A DNA stretch of 64,000 bases, taken from the NCBI GenBank assembly GCA_016936355.1, contig JAFGYB010000001.1, positions 1 to 64,000 on the forward strand, written 5' to 3'. A program made the position numbers and the translations under genes. Positions 30,146 to 37,538 of the stretch are shown here, piece after piece. Source of the DNA: Bacteroidales bacterium (GTDB taxonomy: Bacteria > Bacteroidota > Bacteroidia > Bacteroidales > F082). The notes under the pieces are model-generated. The model did not search any database, had not been told where the DNA came from, and saw only the letters and a list, made by a program, of their open reading frames with translations. Position 1 is the first letter of the stretch. Each line of letters begins with the position of its first letter.

Positions 30146-32302
30146 TCACTGCTTAATTTTTAAATAAACAGGCAACCCGCTTAATCTGATTTTGAACAGG
30201 TTTGCAGTGTGATCGAAGAGTACTTTTTGATTCCCCACAATAGTTCCTGTTTCCACAATTTTTCCAGTGATGGGTATTTGGATCCATTCTTCTTTTTCGG
30301 TGTTCTGTGCAGTGGGTCTCCAGGCCAGGATAATTTTTTCTTTTGTAGCTGGATTTTCATACAAATAAGCGTAGACCTGATGATTTTCAACGATCACTCC
30401 CTCAAAGTGATACGGCCCCAGAACTTTCAGCAGTTTCTCAAAAGCATAGAAGGATTGCTTTGGTGCAAAACCGGAAGCATAGGAACCGCAAAGTCCTGAA
30501 CGGTTGTGCAGGAAGGAAGTGTATTGTACGTTGGCAAAATAGTACCAATACATTTTTTCGGCCCCAAGTCGCCATAGGATGAGTGCCATACGCACACCGT
30601 AGGCAGCCTGGTTGAGTTCTGAAACACATTCAGAATGAGTACAGTCCTCATTTCCTCCTTTGCTGTCATAGCCAAATTCGGTTACATAAATCGACTTGCC
30701 GGGCATGTTGATATCCCGGAAACGATCCAGATTGGCCATGGACCATACTTCCGATCTGGGATCTTCAGGATTCACAGCCACCCGGGTTCCGTTTTCTTTA
30801 AATACGTATGAATAGATATGTGTATTCAGCGCGTTTAAATAAAGCGCATTATCTTGATTCAAATACTTGTCAATGTAATTATTGTTGTCGTCTGTTGGAT
30901 TCCAGGCCTGTATGGCACAGGGGAGAACGGTTGCTTTGGCAACCGATTGGATGCCCCGGCTCATTCCGAGCAAAACCTCCCGGTACACAGAAGGCTTGTA
31001 ATTCCATGGTTCGTTGCCGATTTCTACGGATTGAACCAGATGATTTCTAGTGAAAAAATGTTCCCCAAATCGTTTGCCGTATTCTTCGGCTTCCGAGATG
31101 GGTTTTCCCCACAACGAGTCAGGGAAATTATCCTGTTTAAAGGTAAGCGTCACATCAATATTAAAGCCGTATTTGAGCCAGTTACTGTACTCTCTGTCCC
31201 AGTTAAGCCAATATTCGGCAGGCGTTCCTTTTCCATTTGCCATGGCTTTAAAGTCGGGCGGATTTGCGGGTGTCTTCATGTCCCAATCGAGGCGGTGATA
31301 AGTTCGAAGCTGATGCGCAACGTTATCAAATAATGCAGGACCGGTTCCTGGCTTTAATTGATCGGAATATACATTGTAGCCCCAGCCCCAAATCGTGTTG
31401 ATCCCAAAGGATTGTTCATAGGATCGTTTCGATGGTTTAGCGGGAGGAGGATTGCCATAGGGGCCATGAGCCCCATACACATTAAATTCCCAGAGTCGGG
31501 CTTTAACATAATCCTTTACAGGAAGTGTGTAAGCGATTTTTAAAAACTGTGCCTGAACCGGATGGGAGAGCGGAATCTGTAGCAGTGGAATTGCTTTAGG
31601 ATTGAGGGGCATGACGGATTGCCATTGCTTCCCATCGTTACTGGAAAAAATCTGAATTTTGGTTGCCGGTTCATTGAGCTGTCGGGTAGTGAACCAGCCA
31701 ATGTTTCTTTTTTGGCCGAAATTAAAGACAACAAATTCAACGGGTAAATGAGTCAGAGCTCCCAATGCAAAAACACCAAAAGGTCGTTTACTCCTCATAC
31801 TTACCTGCCGGGCACGGATCCCCAACGGTAGTGTGAAGCTCCTGACCTGATAGTTTACAGCGGGAGTGTAATGAAATACAAGGATCTTATTTTGTGTAGT
31901 ACGGATGATTATGTCCAGGCTATCCTGAACTTCGGCTTTGATAGAAAGTAATTTCAGCTCTTCTGATTTTGTGAAAGTAATGGTAGTATTTCCTTCCGGA
32001 AATTCAGCTTTAGTATTGGTGTTTCCGTCAAAAGCTGTTTCGGAAATATCCTTATTGATGGTAAAGTTATTCGGATTCAGGAAAAAGTTATTCCAGGACT
32101 GGGACAGATAAGCATCCGGCAAGGGGTTTCCCGATTCCCAATATGTATTCGGGTTGTTGTCTGTGATAAATTTCGAATGATTCCCGGAACTGACATGAAT
32201 AGTAGCTGCATAAGGCATAACAAGACCTGCATTAGGTTTCCATTGCTGGGCTGAAATCAGTGTTGTCAGGAAGAGTAATAAAACCGATAGAATAATTCGC
32301 AT
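30146..32302 (-). CDS. Secreted clan GH-A-like glycoside hydrolase with discoidin-like domains
   Basis: 718 residues. Signal peptide MRIILSVLLLFLTTLISAQ; the ATG at 32302 replaces a TTG four codons upstream. Residues 30-280 resemble one or two F5/8-type C (discoidin) carbohydrate-binding folds (FITDNNPNTYWESG, FDGNTNTKAEFPEG, then FGQKRNIGWFTTRQL). Residues 300-630 form a TIM barrel with Glu431 in SVEIGNEPWNY as the likely acid/base and Glu542 in IYVTEFGYDS as the likely nucleophile, the clan GH-A pattern (GH39/GH5-like). The substrate is unknown; no polysaccharide-utilisation genes are adjacent. Confidence 0.75.
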   Translation of the reverse strand: MRIILSVLLLFLTTLISAQQWKPNAGLVMPYAATIHVSSGNHSKFITDNNPNTYWESGNPLPDAYLSQSWNNFFLNPNNFTINKDISETAFDGNTNTKAEFPEGNTTITFTKSEELKLLSIKAEVQDSLDIIIRTTQNKILVFHYTPAVNYQVRSFTLPLGIRARQVSMRSKRPFGVFALGALTHLPVEFVVFNFGQKRNIGWFTTRQLNEPATKIQIFSSNDGKQWQSVMPLNPKAIPLLQIPLSHPVQAQFLKIAYTLPVKDYVKARLWEFNVYGAHGPYGNPPPAKPSKRSYEQSFGINTIWGWGYNVYSDQLKPGTGPALFDNVAHQLRTYHRLDWDMKTPANPPDFKAMANGKGTPAEYWLNWDREYSNWLKYGFNIDVTLTFKQDNFPDSLWGKPISEAEEYGKRFGEHFFTRNHLVQSVEIGNEPWNYKPSVYREVLLGMSRGIQSVAKATVLPCAIQAWNPTDDNNNYIDKYLNQDNALYLNALNTHIYSYVFKENGTRVAVNPEDPRSEVWSMANLDRFRDINMPGKSIYVTEFGYDSKGGNEDCTHSECVSELNQAAYGVRMALILWRLGAEKMYWYYFANVQYTSFLHNRSGLCGSYASGFAPKQSFYAFEKLLKVLGPYHFEGVIVENHQVYAYLYENPATKEKIILAWRPTAQNTEKEEWIQIPITGKIVETGTIVGNQKVLFDHTANLFKIRLSGLPVYLKIKQ

Positions 32303-32393
32303 GGGTGAAATCAATAGATGCGATAAATGTACAAAATGGATTGTATCTTAAATCAGATTTTTTCTGTAAATCGAAGGTTATTTAGACAGAATA

Positions 32394-32426
32394 TTGTTAA
32401 AATATTCACAAATATAAATAGCTTTG
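32394..32426 (+). promoter_or_regulatory. Promoter of the NicO-type transporter gene
   Basis: TTG at 32394-32396, 22 nt spacer (slightly long), TAGCTTTG at 32419-32426. The leader is about 60 nt. Confidence 0.5.
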
Positions 32427-32493
32427 CTAAAAATTATGGATACGAAAATTTTATAGGTAATACTTTTTTTTAAGATTTAACTATTCGATTTTT

Positions 32494-33207
32494 ATGAAAG
32501 AACTGCTTACGAACCTTCCGCTTTTGTTTGGCCTGGTTGCCGCCGCCATTCATGTTTTTACAGGTCCGGATCACCTGGCAGCGATAGGACCTTTGGCACT
32601 GAATGCGAAAGTAAGGCCCTGGCTGATTGGTATTTTTTGGGGTATGGGCCATGTATTGGGAATGATGATTATCGGAGTCTTATTTTTCTTTTTCAGGGAA
32701 CTAATTCCGGTTGAAATGATCTCTGCGCATAGTGAAAAAATAGTGGGGGTTATGCTGATTGTGATTGGTATGTGGGCTTTTTACCGACTGTATCGTCAAA
32801 TGAAGAATCAGGCAACACATTTGCATCAGCATGAGAATGAGGACGGAAGTGTTTATTTGCATAAGCACGAACATCATCATATTTTTGAACAACACGAGCA
32901 CAGCAATTTTCAGAAACATAGTTTGTGGGCTGCATTAGGAATCGGAACTTTACATGGGCTGGCCGGAGTTTCTCATTTACTGGGATTGTTACCCACCTTA
33001 GCTTTTGCATCAGCCTGGCAGTCTGCATTATACCTGATTGGTTTTGCTGCAGGAACTTTGTTGGCTATGGCTGCTTTTTCGGGGGTAATGGGGATGGTCG
33101 GAAAGTATTCGTCAGAGCAACGTAAAGCTTTTTTATACAGATTTATCAATGGTTTTGCCGGTGCCGTAGCGGTCTTTGTGGGACTTTTCTGGATTTGGTA
33201 CGCCTGA
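32494..33207 (+). CDS. NicO/UreH-like nickel or cobalt transporter
   Basis: 237-residue inner-membrane protein with about six transmembrane segments. The first carries HVFTGPDHLAAIGPLAL, the His-x4-Asp-His metal motif of NiCoT/NicO-type permeases. A His-rich cytoplasmic or periplasmic loop (residues 110-140: HLHQHENED, HKHEHHHIFEQHEHSNFQKH) is typical of nickel/cobalt proteins. A second conserved segment is LHGLAGVSHLLGLLP. No urease or hydrogenase genes are beside it, so the metal is uncertain; relatives are also annotated as sulfite exporter TauE/SafE-like. Confidence 0.82.
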   Translation: MKELLTNLPLLFGLVAAAIHVFTGPDHLAAIGPLALNAKVRPWLIGIFWGMGHVLGMMIIGVLFFFFRELIPVEMISAHSEKIVGVMLIVIGMWAFYRLYRQMKNQATHLHQHENEDGSVYLHKHEHHHIFEQHEHSNFQKHSLWAALGIGTLHGLAGVSHLLGLLPTLAFASAWQSALYLIGFAAGTLLAMAAFSGVMGMVGKYSSEQRKAFLYRFINGFAGAVAVFVGLFWIWYA

Positions 33208-33314
33208 TTAAGAGAGCCTAAGTTGGCCGAATTTTCAGAGACAAACCAACGACTGGATAATGAGATGTTTCGTATCTTGCAAGGCTTTTTATGTACAGTT
33301 GAAATACAATTGAT

Positions 33315-33953
33315 ATGATCAATAATTTGCCTGCCAATAGTGTAGAACGTCTTAGTTTGTACAGAAGGGCTTTGTTGAATTTGCCCACTGAAGAAAGAGA
33401 ATACATCCATTCTCACCAACTGGCCCATTTATTGAAAATCAATCCCGCTCATGTCCGTCGCGATTTAATGTTAATCGGCTTTTCGGGTGATATTCATAAG
33501 GGGTATGATATTTCAAAACTGGTTGAAAGCATTGGCCAAGCCATCGATTGTTTGTACGATCAAAAAGTAGCATTTGTTGGGATCGGAGATTTGGGGAGAG
33601 TGGTTGCCGATTATTTTAACAACACACAGACACGACTGAAGGTGGCGGCAACTTTTCGGCTTGGTGACGAGCCTGCTACTCAGTTTCACGATGTAAAGTG
33701 CTACAACGTAGGGCGCATGAAAGAGATCATGCGAAAAGAAAAAATTGAACTCTGTGTGCTGGCTGTTCCTTCCGAAATGGCTCAGGAAGTATCAATATCA
33801 CTGGTTTCTGCCGGCATCAGAGGGATCCTGAACTTTACTTCGGCCCACCTGAAAGTGCCTGATACCGTTTATGTAGAACAGTATGATATGATCAATAAGC
33901 TGGAGAAGCTGGCTTATTTTACTAATAAAGATAACTGTGGCAGACAAGATTAG
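33315..33953 (+). CDS. rex: Redox-sensing transcriptional repressor Rex
   Basis: NADH/NAD+-responsive repressor, 212 residues. Residues 1-80 form the winged helix (SHQLAHLLKINPAHVRRDLMLIGFSG). The Rossmann domain has GIGDLGRVV (89-96) and the C-terminal swap region. Rex releases DNA when NADH rises, inducing fermentation and respiration genes. Its targets cannot be listed from here; a near-miss dyad upstream of gdhA is discussed among the rejected items. The stop overlaps the convergent dinB gene by 4 bp. Confidence 0.96.
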   Translation: MINNLPANSVERLSLYRRALLNLPTEEREYIHSHQLAHLLKINPAHVRRDLMLIGFSGDIHKGYDISKLVESIGQAIDCLYDQKVAFVGIGDLGRVVADYFNNTQTRLKVAATFRLGDEPATQFHDVKCYNVGRMKEIMRKEKIELCVLAVPSEMAQEVSISLVSAGIRGILNFTSAHLKVPDTVYVEQYDMINKLEKLAYFTNKDNCGRQD

Positions 33954-35110
33954 CGGTGTTTGCCCTGATTCAGGTTGATGGCTCTGCTGATGACCGTCTT
34001 TCCGTATTTACTTTTGATCTGATCCATCGTTTGATAAAGCGAACCATACGGTTTTGCTTCTTCAAAAAGATCCAGCTGGCCCCAGTGATCCGCCAGATTC
34101 CCAAACCGAATTCCGATGAGTCTGACAGGCGTATTTTTTCTGTACAATTGTTCAAACAATTCTTCTGCAATCCGGAATAATACATGGTCATAGTTGGTGA
34201 AGGGAATGGTTTTTTGTAGCACCCTTGTTTCAAAATTGGGATACCGTATTTTCACCGTGACATTTCCCGCCAATTTTGATTTTCTTCTTAATTCAAAAGC
34301 CGTTTTTTCTGTGAGGTTGGCCAGAATACAGTGCAATTGTTTACTGTCGGAAATATCGTTACCAAAAGTTTGTTCCTTACTGACTGATTTGGGATCCCAG
34401 GAGTTTACGACCGGCCGGTTGTCAATTCCCCGGGCTTTCATCCCGATCATCGTCCCGTATTTGCCGAGCATTTGCTCCATCTTTTCCATAGGGATCGTTC
34501 TCAGATCAGCTATGGTTTGAATGCCCATGGAATGCAATCGTTCATAACTCTTAGGCCCGATCATGGGAATTTTTTTGATGGAAAGCGGTGCCAGAAATCG
34601 TTCCACTTCCTCTGCGGTTACATACAGTATTCCATTGGGTTTGGCCTCATTGGTAGCCATTTTGGCTAAGGTTTTGTTTATAGAAAGTCCACAGGAGATC
34701 GGGAGTCCTGTTTCCCGGATGATCCGGTTTCTTAATTCTGTGGTCCACTTAAGACTTCCGTAAAACCGATCCATACCGGTAAGGTCGATGTAGTGTTCAT
34801 CGATCGATGCTTTCTCAAATAAGGGACTGGCTTCGGCAATGATTTGAGTCACCAGGGAGGAATATTGGCTGTACTGCTTCATATTTCCGCCTACGAAAAC
34901 AGCCTGAGGACAAAGCCGGTACGCCTGCATCGAAGGCATGGCTGAATGGACCCCGTACTTTCTGGCTTCGTAGCTGCAACTGGCTACAACTCCTCGTTTT
35001 GTTAAACTGCCAACCACCACAGGCTTTCCGATTAACTCAGGATTGAGTAGTCGTTCAACAGAGACAAAGAAAGAATCCAAATCCAAATGGACGATCGATC
35101 TGATACTCAT
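33950..35110 (-). CDS. dinB: DNA polymerase IV
   Basis: Error-prone Y-family polymerase for translesion synthesis, 386 residues. Palm residues HLDLDSFFVSVE at the N-terminus, SYEARKYGVHSAMP, and the catalytic SIDEHYIDLT (E. coli has SLDEAYLDV). HhH thumb (KIPMIGPKSYERLHSMGI) and little-finger domain follow. It ends with HWGQLDLF, a plausible sliding-clamp binding peptide (QLDLF). It is transcribed divergently from the LexA-like regulator at 35243 through a shared operator, which suggests damage-inducible control. Confidence 0.96.
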   Translation of the reverse strand: MSIRSIVHLDLDSFFVSVERLLNPELIGKPVVVGSLTKRGVVASCSYEARKYGVHSAMPSMQAYRLCPQAVFVGGNMKQYSQYSSLVTQIIAEASPLFEKASIDEHYIDLTGMDRFYGSLKWTTELRNRIIRETGLPISCGLSINKTLAKMATNEAKPNGILYVTAEEVERFLAPLSIKKIPMIGPKSYERLHSMGIQTIADLRTIPMEKMEQMLGKYGTMIGMKARGIDNRPVVNSWDPKSVSKEQTFGNDISDSKQLHCILANLTEKTAFELRRKSKLAGNVTVKIRYPNFETRVLQKTIPFTNYDHVLFRIAEELFEQLYRKNTPVRLIGIRFGNLADHWGQLDLFEEAKPYGSLYQTMDQIKSKYGKTVISRAINLNQGKHR

Positions 35111-35129
35111 TATTTTTCTGTTAAAAAAC

Positions 35130-35159
35130 TTGACATTTTAAAATATATTCGTACTTTTG
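35130..35159 (+). promoter_or_regulatory. Full promoter of the XRE/S24 regulator
   Basis: TTG at 35130-35132 (in TTGACA), exactly 19 nt spacer, then TACTTTTG at 35152-35159. The -7 box overlaps the left arm of the operator dyad at 35156-35176. Confidence 0.75.
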
Positions 35160-35176
35160 ATTAAAATATAATCAAA
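35156..35176. promoter_or_regulatory. Shared operator dyad of dinB and the LexA-like regulator
   Basis: TTTGATTA-AAATA-TAATCAAA is a perfect 8-5-8 inverted repeat. It overlaps the -7 box of the rightward promoter (35152-35159) and that of the leftward promoter (35173-35180). A second partial copy, AATATAATCA, recurs 23 nt further right (35188-35197). One bound dimer would block both genes. Confidence 0.7.
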
Positions 35177-35180
35177 TTTA
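35173..35180 (-). promoter_or_regulatory. -7 promoter box of dinB
   Basis: TAAATTTG on the minus strand matches TAnnTTTG, 63 nt before the dinB ATG, overlapping the right arm of the operator dyad. No -33 at the usual distance. Confidence 0.55.
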
Positions 35181-35242
35181 CGACGACAATATAATCATTT
35201 TTATCTTTTTCAGCATCAAAAACAACTCAAAAATTTATCATT

Positions 35243-36043
35243 ATGTACTTTCAAAACAACATCAAATTGCTCAGAAAGCGCAAAGGACGTACGCAGGATG
35301 AAGTAGCTTTTGCTCTGGAAATGAAACGATCCACACTCAGTGGTTACGAAAATGGAGTGGCACAGCCCAATCTGAATACGCTGATGCAATTTTCAGAATA
35401 CTATGGTATTACCATCGATGTTCTTGTGAAATTGGATTTATCAACCTTATCGGAATTTCAGCTGAAGCAGTTGGAAAGCGGTGTTGAAACATTTCTATCG
35501 GGTAGTCAGTTGCGTGTTTTGGCTACCACAGTGGGAGAAGATAATGAGGAGAACATTGAGTTGGTAAACGAAAAAGCGAAAGCCGGTTATGCCGCCGGTT
35601 ATGCTGACCCGGATTATATTAAGGTACTGCCTACTTTCAAGTTGCCGTTCCTTTCCAAGCAGAAGAAATACAGAACGTTTCAGATCAGCGGGGATTCTAT
35701 GTTGCCTATTCCGGATGGTTCCTATGTCACCTGCGAATATGTCCAGGACTGGAATTTTATCCGCAGTCACCATGCCTACGTGGTGCTGACCAAAGAAGAA
35801 GGGGTAGTGTTCAAGGTGCTGGAAAATAAGATCAAGGAGTCGGGGAAGCTGGTATTGCACTCACTCAATTCCCATTATCTGCCTTATGAACTGGAAGTGG
35901 ATGAAATCAAGGAAGTATGGAAGTTTGTGAACTACATCAGTTCTGAAGTACCGGAATCCAATAAAGAAAAAGACCGTCTCGCCGAAGAGGTGCAACAACT
36001 AAAGCAACAGGTGAAAGCCATTCAGATGAAGTTGAATTTGTAA
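35243..36043 (+). CDS. LexA-like regulator: XRE helix-turn-helix plus S24 peptidase domain
   Basis: 266 residues. Residues 5-60 are an XRE/Cro-type helix-turn-helix (IKLLRKRKGRTQDEVAFALEMKRSTLSGYENG). Residues 125-232 form an S24 (LexA/CI) self-cleaving domain with Ser152 in ISGDSMLPIPDGSYV and Lys191 in VVFKVLENK. Ala-Gly pairs at 114-115 and 118-119 (KAKAGYAAGY) lie 34-38 residues before the Ser, as in LexA. The tail (240-266) is a coiled coil. By analogy with LexA and CI it would bind DNA as a repressor and cleave itself when RecA filaments form. It shares an operator with dinB, and a nuclease gene follows 10 nt later. Confidence 0.88.
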   Translation: MYFQNNIKLLRKRKGRTQDEVAFALEMKRSTLSGYENGVAQPNLNTLMQFSEYYGITIDVLVKLDLSTLSEFQLKQLESGVETFLSGSQLRVLATTVGEDNEENIELVNEKAKAGYAAGYADPDYIKVLPTFKLPFLSKQKKYRTFQISGDSMLPIPDGSYVTCEYVQDWNFIRSHHAYVVLTKEEGVVFKVLENKIKESGKLVLHSLNSHYLPYELEVDEIKEVWKFVNYISSEVPESNKEKDRLAEEVQQLKQQVKAIQMKLNL

Positions 36044-36053
36044 TTCATCATTA

Positions 36054-37433
36054 GTGAAATTCGCTGTTCTGGACATAGAAACCACCGGTCTGAGTCCTTC
36101 TCAGGAGAAAATCACGGAGATCGCCATATTCATTTATGACGGAGAAAAAATCGTGGATGAATACAGCACTTTGATTCATCCCGAAAAGAAAATATCCTAT
36201 CGCATTACCCAGCTCACGGGCATCAACAATCAGATGGTGGCCGATGCTCCAAAGTTTTATGAAGTGGCCAAAAAGATTGTGGAAATCACCGAAGATGCTG
36301 TTTTGGTAGGACATAATGTGCGGTTCGACTATGGATTTATCCGCCATGAGTTTTTGCGGCTTGGTTTTCAGTACGAGCGGAAAACAATGGATACGGTTTC
36401 CCTCAGCCGGAAGTTGATTCCCGGGAAACCCTCTTACAGCCTGGGGAAATTATGCCATACGCTGGGGATTGAAAATGCGGCCCGGCACAGGGCTGCAGGA
36501 GATGCGATGGCTACACTGAAACTTTTTCAACTGTTGCAGTCCATTGAACCCGATCTTCATCAGCATAACGGGATTAGGGAAAACCGTGAACGGAACCGCT
36601 CGCTGCTCGACGGACTTCCTGAAAAAGCCGGTGTTTACTATTTTTATAATAAATCGGGTTCCCTCATCTACGTGGGAAAATCGGTGAACATCCGCGAACG
36701 GGTTCAATCGCATTTGAACAACCATTCCGATCCGAAGGAACTGGAAATTAAAAATCAGCTGGCCGAGGTGAAATTCAAGGTTACGGGCAGCGAGCTGGTG
36801 GCGTTGCTGCTTGAATCCCATGAGATAAAAAAGCACCAGCCTTTATTCAATCATGCCCAACGCAGGACTTTTTTCCGGTGGGGACTTTATTCGTTTACAG
36901 ATGAGAAGGGTTATCTGAATTTGAAACTCATGAAGACACTCGATCGCGTGGACCCGATTTTCACCTACGGCTCATTACAGGAGGGACAGGATCATGTGTA
37001 TCGGTTGTGTGAGGAATATAATCTCTGCCAGAAATTAACCGGGTTGTACGAAAGTTCAGGTGCCTGTTTTTATTACCAAATCCACCGGTGTAACGGGGCC
37101 TGTTTAGGGGAGGAGTTGCCAGAAGAATATAATAATAGAGTACTACAGTCCATTGAGAATTATCATTTTAACAGAAATAACTTTTTAATTTTTGATGAGG
37201 GCCGGACTGCTGAAGAAAAATCGGTAGTCAAAGTTGAAAACGGCCGGTATGTGGGGTTTGGATTTGTCTCGGGGGATGAAGTCCAATCTCCACACGAAGC
37301 GATCGAGTCTTACCACGACAACAAAGAAGTCAGGCAGATTATCATTTCCTATATTAAGCGTAACGCTGGCAGAAAAGTTACAGTGGTTGATTTTGATCAA
37401 ATAAAAGGACATACAAAAAGTGACTACTTGTAA
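36054..37433 (+). CDS. DnaQ-type exonuclease fused to a Cho/UvrC-like GIY-YIG nuclease
   Basis: 459 residues, GTG start, 10 nt after the XRE/S24 gene. Residues 1-165 are a DEDDh 3'-5' exonuclease (Asp7/Glu9 in DIETTG, Asp92 in HNVRFDYG, His145 and Asp150 in HRAAGDA). Residues 190-270 are a GIY-YIG nuclease (GVYYFYNKSG, IYVGKSVNIRERVQSH, catalytic Glu in LESHEIKKHQP). Residues 325-350 hold four cysteines (325, 338, 346, 350) spaced C-x12-C-x7-C-x3-C, close to the [4Fe-4S] set of UvrC. The fusion is known in bacteria as a DnaQ-Cho protein; the role is probably incision and trimming in excision repair. With dinB and the regulator it forms a damage-response module. Confidence 0.9.
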   Translation: MKFAVLDIETTGLSPSQEKITEIAIFIYDGEKIVDEYSTLIHPEKKISYRITQLTGINNQMVADAPKFYEVAKKIVEITEDAVLVGHNVRFDYGFIRHEFLRLGFQYERKTMDTVSLSRKLIPGKPSYSLGKLCHTLGIENAARHRAAGDAMATLKLFQLLQSIEPDLHQHNGIRENRERNRSLLDGLPEKAGVYYFYNKSGSLIYVGKSVNIRERVQSHLNNHSDPKELEIKNQLAEVKFKVTGSELVALLLESHEIKKHQPLFNHAQRRTFFRWGLYSFTDEKGYLNLKLMKTLDRVDPIFTYGSLQEGQDHVYRLCEEYNLCQKLTGLYESSGACFYYQIHRCNGACLGEELPEEYNNRVLQSIENYHFNRNNFLIFDEGRTAEEKSVVKVENGRYVGFGFVSGDEVQSPHEAIESYHDNKEVRQIIISYIKRNAGRKVTVVDFDQIKGHTKSDYL

Positions 37434-37506
37434 GGTATTGTAAAATAATATTTTATAATCTAGAAATAAATTGTTTCATCTTGTATCAGCAGCACCAAAC
37501 TTGTGA

Positions 37507-37514
37507 TATATTTG
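37507..37514 (+). promoter_or_regulatory. -7 promoter box of the SulP gene
   Basis: TATATTTG matches TAnnTTTG, with a TTG 23 nt upstream (37481-37483). It lies downstream of the longest-frame GTG at 37503, so translation must begin at the ATG at 37539. Confidence 0.55.
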
Positions 37515-37538
37515 CAGCCATTTTTTATCAGGCTGAAT

